Of a stretch of DNA of 64,000 nt, positions 63,601 through 64,000 are shown in pieces; position 1 is the first letter of the stretch, and each line of letters starts with the position of its first letter. The notes beneath the pieces were generated by a model. That model was not told the DNA's origin and ran no database searches. It saw only the letters and a program-made list of their open reading frames with translations. Origin of the DNA: Lutjanus erythropterus (Eukaryota; Chordata; Actinopteri; Lutjaniformes; Lutjanidae); contig CM034599.1 in assembly GCA_020091685.1 (NCBI GenBank), positions 19,982,006-20,046,005 on the forward strand, in the 5' to 3' direction. Both the position numbers and the translations under genes were made by a program.

Positions 63601-64000
63601 ATGCAGTAGGAGCATCAGGTAACCAGTCTGAAGCAGATGGAGCAAAGTAAAAACTTTACTATACTTTACTTAAGGTTTTTGATCACTGTAACCGGTTTAC
63701 AATGTATTCACAAGTATGTTTTCACCTGAAAATAAGAATCATCGGTTTTTGCTACCTTAGAATGAACCGTTTATGTTTACAGGGGGCACAAACCGGCTAG
63801 ATGCCACTCAATCTTACACACTGGTCCTTTAAAAGTACTCAAATAATGATAGGTTTTATATTGAGTGTGCATGGACCACAGGCCAAAATAATGTGAGATG
63901 TTGCTGACTGAATGTTCACACTAAAACAGGATCGAGGATGAGGAGTGGGACAAGTACATAATCCCATCTAAGGTCGAGTCAGAAAAGTACAAAGTCAGCC
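27077..64000 (+). CDS. arhgef28: Rho guanine nucleotide exchange factor 28 (Rgnef/p190RhoGEF), 5' part; runs off the right edge
   Basis: Dbl-family RhoA activator linked to focal adhesions (FAK) and neurofilament mRNA binding. Coding exons: 27077-27109, 31750-31891, 32729-32838, 34276-34462, 36494-36677, 38753-38954, 39692-39767, 41351-41397, 42684-42756, 55300-55421, 56081-56460, 57222-57396, 58771-58882, 59127-59207, 60129-60171, 62111-62200 and 63930-64000 (cut). All phases match, giving about 709 residues. The start [11 protein letters not shown] resembles human MELSCSEAPLY. Exon 5 encodes two ankyrin-like helical repeats ([38 protein letters not shown]). Later exons are Ser/Pro-rich and match family landmarks such as [26 protein letters not shown] and [20 protein letters not shown]. 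The C1, DH and PH domains would follow beyond the window. Identity rests on these landmarks and the utp15 neighbour. Confidence 0.93.
28240..29400. repeat. Interspersed repeat with diverged internal units (arhgef28 intron 1)
   Basis: Shows 'agcatgctaacatttgctaactggcactaaa' and then repeated modules: 'gacctgctggtgctgcttgaagaaaggttaagggatcacc' near 28597 against 'gacctgctattggtgctagacgaaaaaacagaggatcccc' near 29170, and 'gtgaatgtctgtacaaaatg' near 29097. This wording belongs to a very common teleost repeat, whose class I cannot assign. Confidence 0.7.
29400..31749. other. Rest of arhgef28 intron 1
   Basis: No coding exon recognised. It includes a TATAAAAG box at 30633-30640 followed by a G+C-richer stretch to about 30780, a possible internal promoter. 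CT-rich sequence precedes the next acceptor at 31749. Confidence 0.4.
32092..32112. repeat. CA microsatellite
   Basis: A short (AC)n run in the intron after the second arhgef28 coding exon. Confidence 0.8.
33022..33684. mobile_element. hAT-type non-autonomous transposon with perfect 8-bp target duplication
   Basis: The ends are TAGGGTTGGGCGAT at the left and GTCACCCAACCCTA at the right, in inverted orientation. The element is flanked on both sides by AGCTGCAG (33014-33021 and 33685-33692), an exact 8-bp duplication as made by hAT transposases. The 663-bp interior has no transposase frame. It lies in arhgef28 intron 3. The intact duplication suggests a fairly recent insertion compared with other elements here. 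Confidence 0.85.
34463..36493. other. arhgef28 intron 4
   Basis: About 2 kb without a recognisable exon or named repeat. A CT-rich tract (about 36370-36490) leads into the acceptor at 36493. Confidence 0.4.
36830..37044. repeat. Interspersed repeat, left half
   Basis: 'cattcatccatctatccatta', 'gggggctgaagccaatcccggctgacatt', 'gacaggtcacctgtcaatcag' and 'cacctacaggcaactt' are the front half of a very common teleost repeat. It breaks off after 'caattaac'. The missing back half resumes at 38285. Confidence 0.75.
38144..38288. mobile_element. Small palindromic MITE, piggyBac-like end
   Basis: 'gaaggaatagttcgtccaaaattgaaaattca' at the left mirrors 'tgaattttcatttttgggtgaatgatcccttt' at the right, and the right end abuts TTAA. 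The TTAAAGGRATAGTTC-type end is common in teleost piggyBac-related miniature elements. Confidence 0.65.
38285..38404. repeat. Interspersed repeat, right half
   Basis: 'ttaacctgcatgtcataggactatgggag', 'aaaacccacacaggcacagggggaaacatgcaagctcc' and 'tgctgtgaggcgac' continue the family left off at 37044. The 1.24 kb between is therefore foreign to the repeat. Confidence 0.75.
39768..41350. other. arhgef28 intron after seventh coding exon
   Basis: No exon recognised. It contains a CT-rich low-complexity tract at about 40757-40812 (repeats of CTCCCTCT and GTCTC). Confidence 0.45.
41565..42117. repeat. Interspersed repeat with GAGAATAAAGT modules
   Basis: 'ttttgagaataaagttgaaat' at the left mirrors 'ttattttctcaaaat' at the right. 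Internal copies occur at about 41985, 42070 and 42090. Within it lies 'actgatatatcggttggctgatat', the CGATATATCGG family phrase. This is probably nested or composite. Confidence 0.5.
45642..45697. repeat. CA microsatellite plus poly-C run
   Basis: About 12 CA units, a short spacer, then roughly ten C in a row. Confidence 0.85.
46009..46044. repeat. TG microsatellite
   Basis: (GT)n with single-base interruptions in arhgef28 intron 9. Confidence 0.85.
47443..47527 (+). CDS. arhgef28: Alternative first coding exon of arhgef28 (short isoform)
   Basis: The ATG at 47443 opens 28 codons plus one base, then a GTAACA donor. The peptide starts [20 protein letters not shown] and continues to a basic end (RKAGKK). 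The one-base overhang fits the exon at 55300 exactly, which also takes phase 1 after 42756. A transcript starting here would join GKK to EKNQSIRES and skip the N-terminal part with the ankyrin-like repeats. An in-frame TGA at 47413-47415 supports a true start. The purine-rich, G+C-richer sequence just upstream (47040-47440) is a candidate promoter. Identity as an isoform is inferred from phase and sense orientation only. Confidence 0.6.
52829..53160. repeat. Diverged hAT-like repeat (GATGTCACAATACC family)
   Basis: 'aggaatgtcacaatacc' at the left and 'ggatgtggtattgaaaaatattgatac' toward the right resemble the element at 15562-16012. The right terminal repeat is degraded. Confidence 0.45.
53608..53893. 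mobile_element. MITE with TAGAGCTGCA ends
   Basis: TAGAGCTGCAGTTTTCATTA at the left mirrors 'taatcattgcagcttta' at the right, about 286 bp. The interior has 'ctcagaggccaaagtgatgtc'. It is the same terminal family as 23266-23440, though longer. Confidence 0.65.
53905..54010 (-). repeat. Possible tRNA-like SINE fragment
   Basis: 'cggggatcaaatcgcc' resembles a reversed B box, and 'gattagtggacgacgtgctccgccttctgagcc' resembles a reversed anticodon-arm and A-box region. The fold looks degraded, and I do not see a SINE tail. It is not a functional tRNA as far as I can tell. Confidence 0.3.
56934..57144. mobile_element. MITE with TAGGGATGGGTAT ends
   Basis: TAGGGATGGGTATT at the left mirrors 'agtatccatccctg' at the right, about 210 bp. 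It sits close upstream of the arhgef28 exon at 57222. hAT-like ends of this type are frequent in teleosts. Confidence 0.6.
57397..58770. other. arhgef28 intron, no gene recognised
   Basis: About 1.4 kb with no exon or named repeat, and a short (GT)n run near 58497-58530. Confidence 0.4.
60508..60740. mobile_element. MITE with about 60-bp inverted ends
   Basis: 'agacctttttcacagcagccat' at the left mirrors 'atggctgctgtgaaaagtct' at the right. The arms extend through 'aaacacaggtgttactaatga' / 'tcagtaacacctgtgttt'. No coding frame. Confidence 0.75.
61150..61876. mobile_element. Non-autonomous element with long inverted ends
   Basis: Left end 'gtttttttgaagtggggtcgtatgaggtagttatcc', then 'gatgacagttggcatgcccc'-like. 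The right end carries the reverse: 'gggcatgccaaccgtcatctactgttggtacctcatacaaacccatttcaaaaaacc'. The interior has no transposase. Internal blocks at 61500-61620 are also inverted copies ('caatctgttagtttgtttgtg' / 'cacaaacaaactaactgattg'). Confidence 0.7.
63127..63832. mobile_element. piggyBac-like MITE flanked by TTAA
   Basis: TTAAAGGTCCAGTGTGTAAGATT at the left mirrors 'aatcttacacactggtcctttaa' at the right. TTAA occurs at both ends (63127-63130 and 63829-63832), the target duplication of piggyBac transposases. It is 706 bp with no transposase frame and ends about 97 bases before the arhgef28 exon at 63930. Confidence 0.8.

Overview
The window is nuclear DNA from a ray-finned fish, most likely a percomorph (spiny-rayed) teleost. 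It has short GT-AG introns, vertebrate protein-coding exons, many AT-rich miniature transposons of kinds common in teleosts, and (CA)n or (TATG)n microsatellites. There are no bacterial features. I rebuilt four genes by chaining exons across splice sites with matching reading phase. Exon ends are therefore specific, but untested against transcripts.

Layout. (1) 1-4.8 kb: il12b on the minus strand, the p40 subunit of IL-12/IL-23, complete in six coding exons (301 aa). Its 3' UTR has a tandem AUUUA run. (2) 4.8-13.4 kb: no gene recognised. This stretch holds two copies of a GGTTCT-rich repeat, a decayed Tc1/mariner transposon with a hairpin in its middle, a 1.3-kb interspersed repeat and a fold-back element. 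(3) 13.5-16.9 kb: btf3 on the minus strand (NAC beta subunit, 162 aa, complete). (4) 17.7-24.3 kb: utp15 on the plus strand (SSU processome WD40 protein, 528 aa, complete), divergent from btf3. Two of its introns carry nearly identical box C/D snoRNAs whose guide fits 5.8S rRNA around U14. (5) 25.3-64 kb: the 5' part of arhgef28 (Rgnef/p190RhoGEF), plus strand, with 17 coding exons in frame. It runs off the right edge before the C1, DH and PH domains. A phase-matched second first exon at 47.4 kb predicts a shorter isoform.

How the genes relate. btf3, utp15 and arhgef28 match the human 5q13 block, but ankra2, which lies between BTF3 and UTP15 in human, is not seen here. il12b, which is far away on human chromosome 5, sits beside them. 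btf3 and utp15 are both translation/ribosome genes sharing a divergent promoter region of about 1 kb. utp15 also carries RNA guides for the same ribosome-building pathway. The strongest less-expected observations are the twin snoRNAs, the internal arhgef28 start exon and the il12b AU-rich element.
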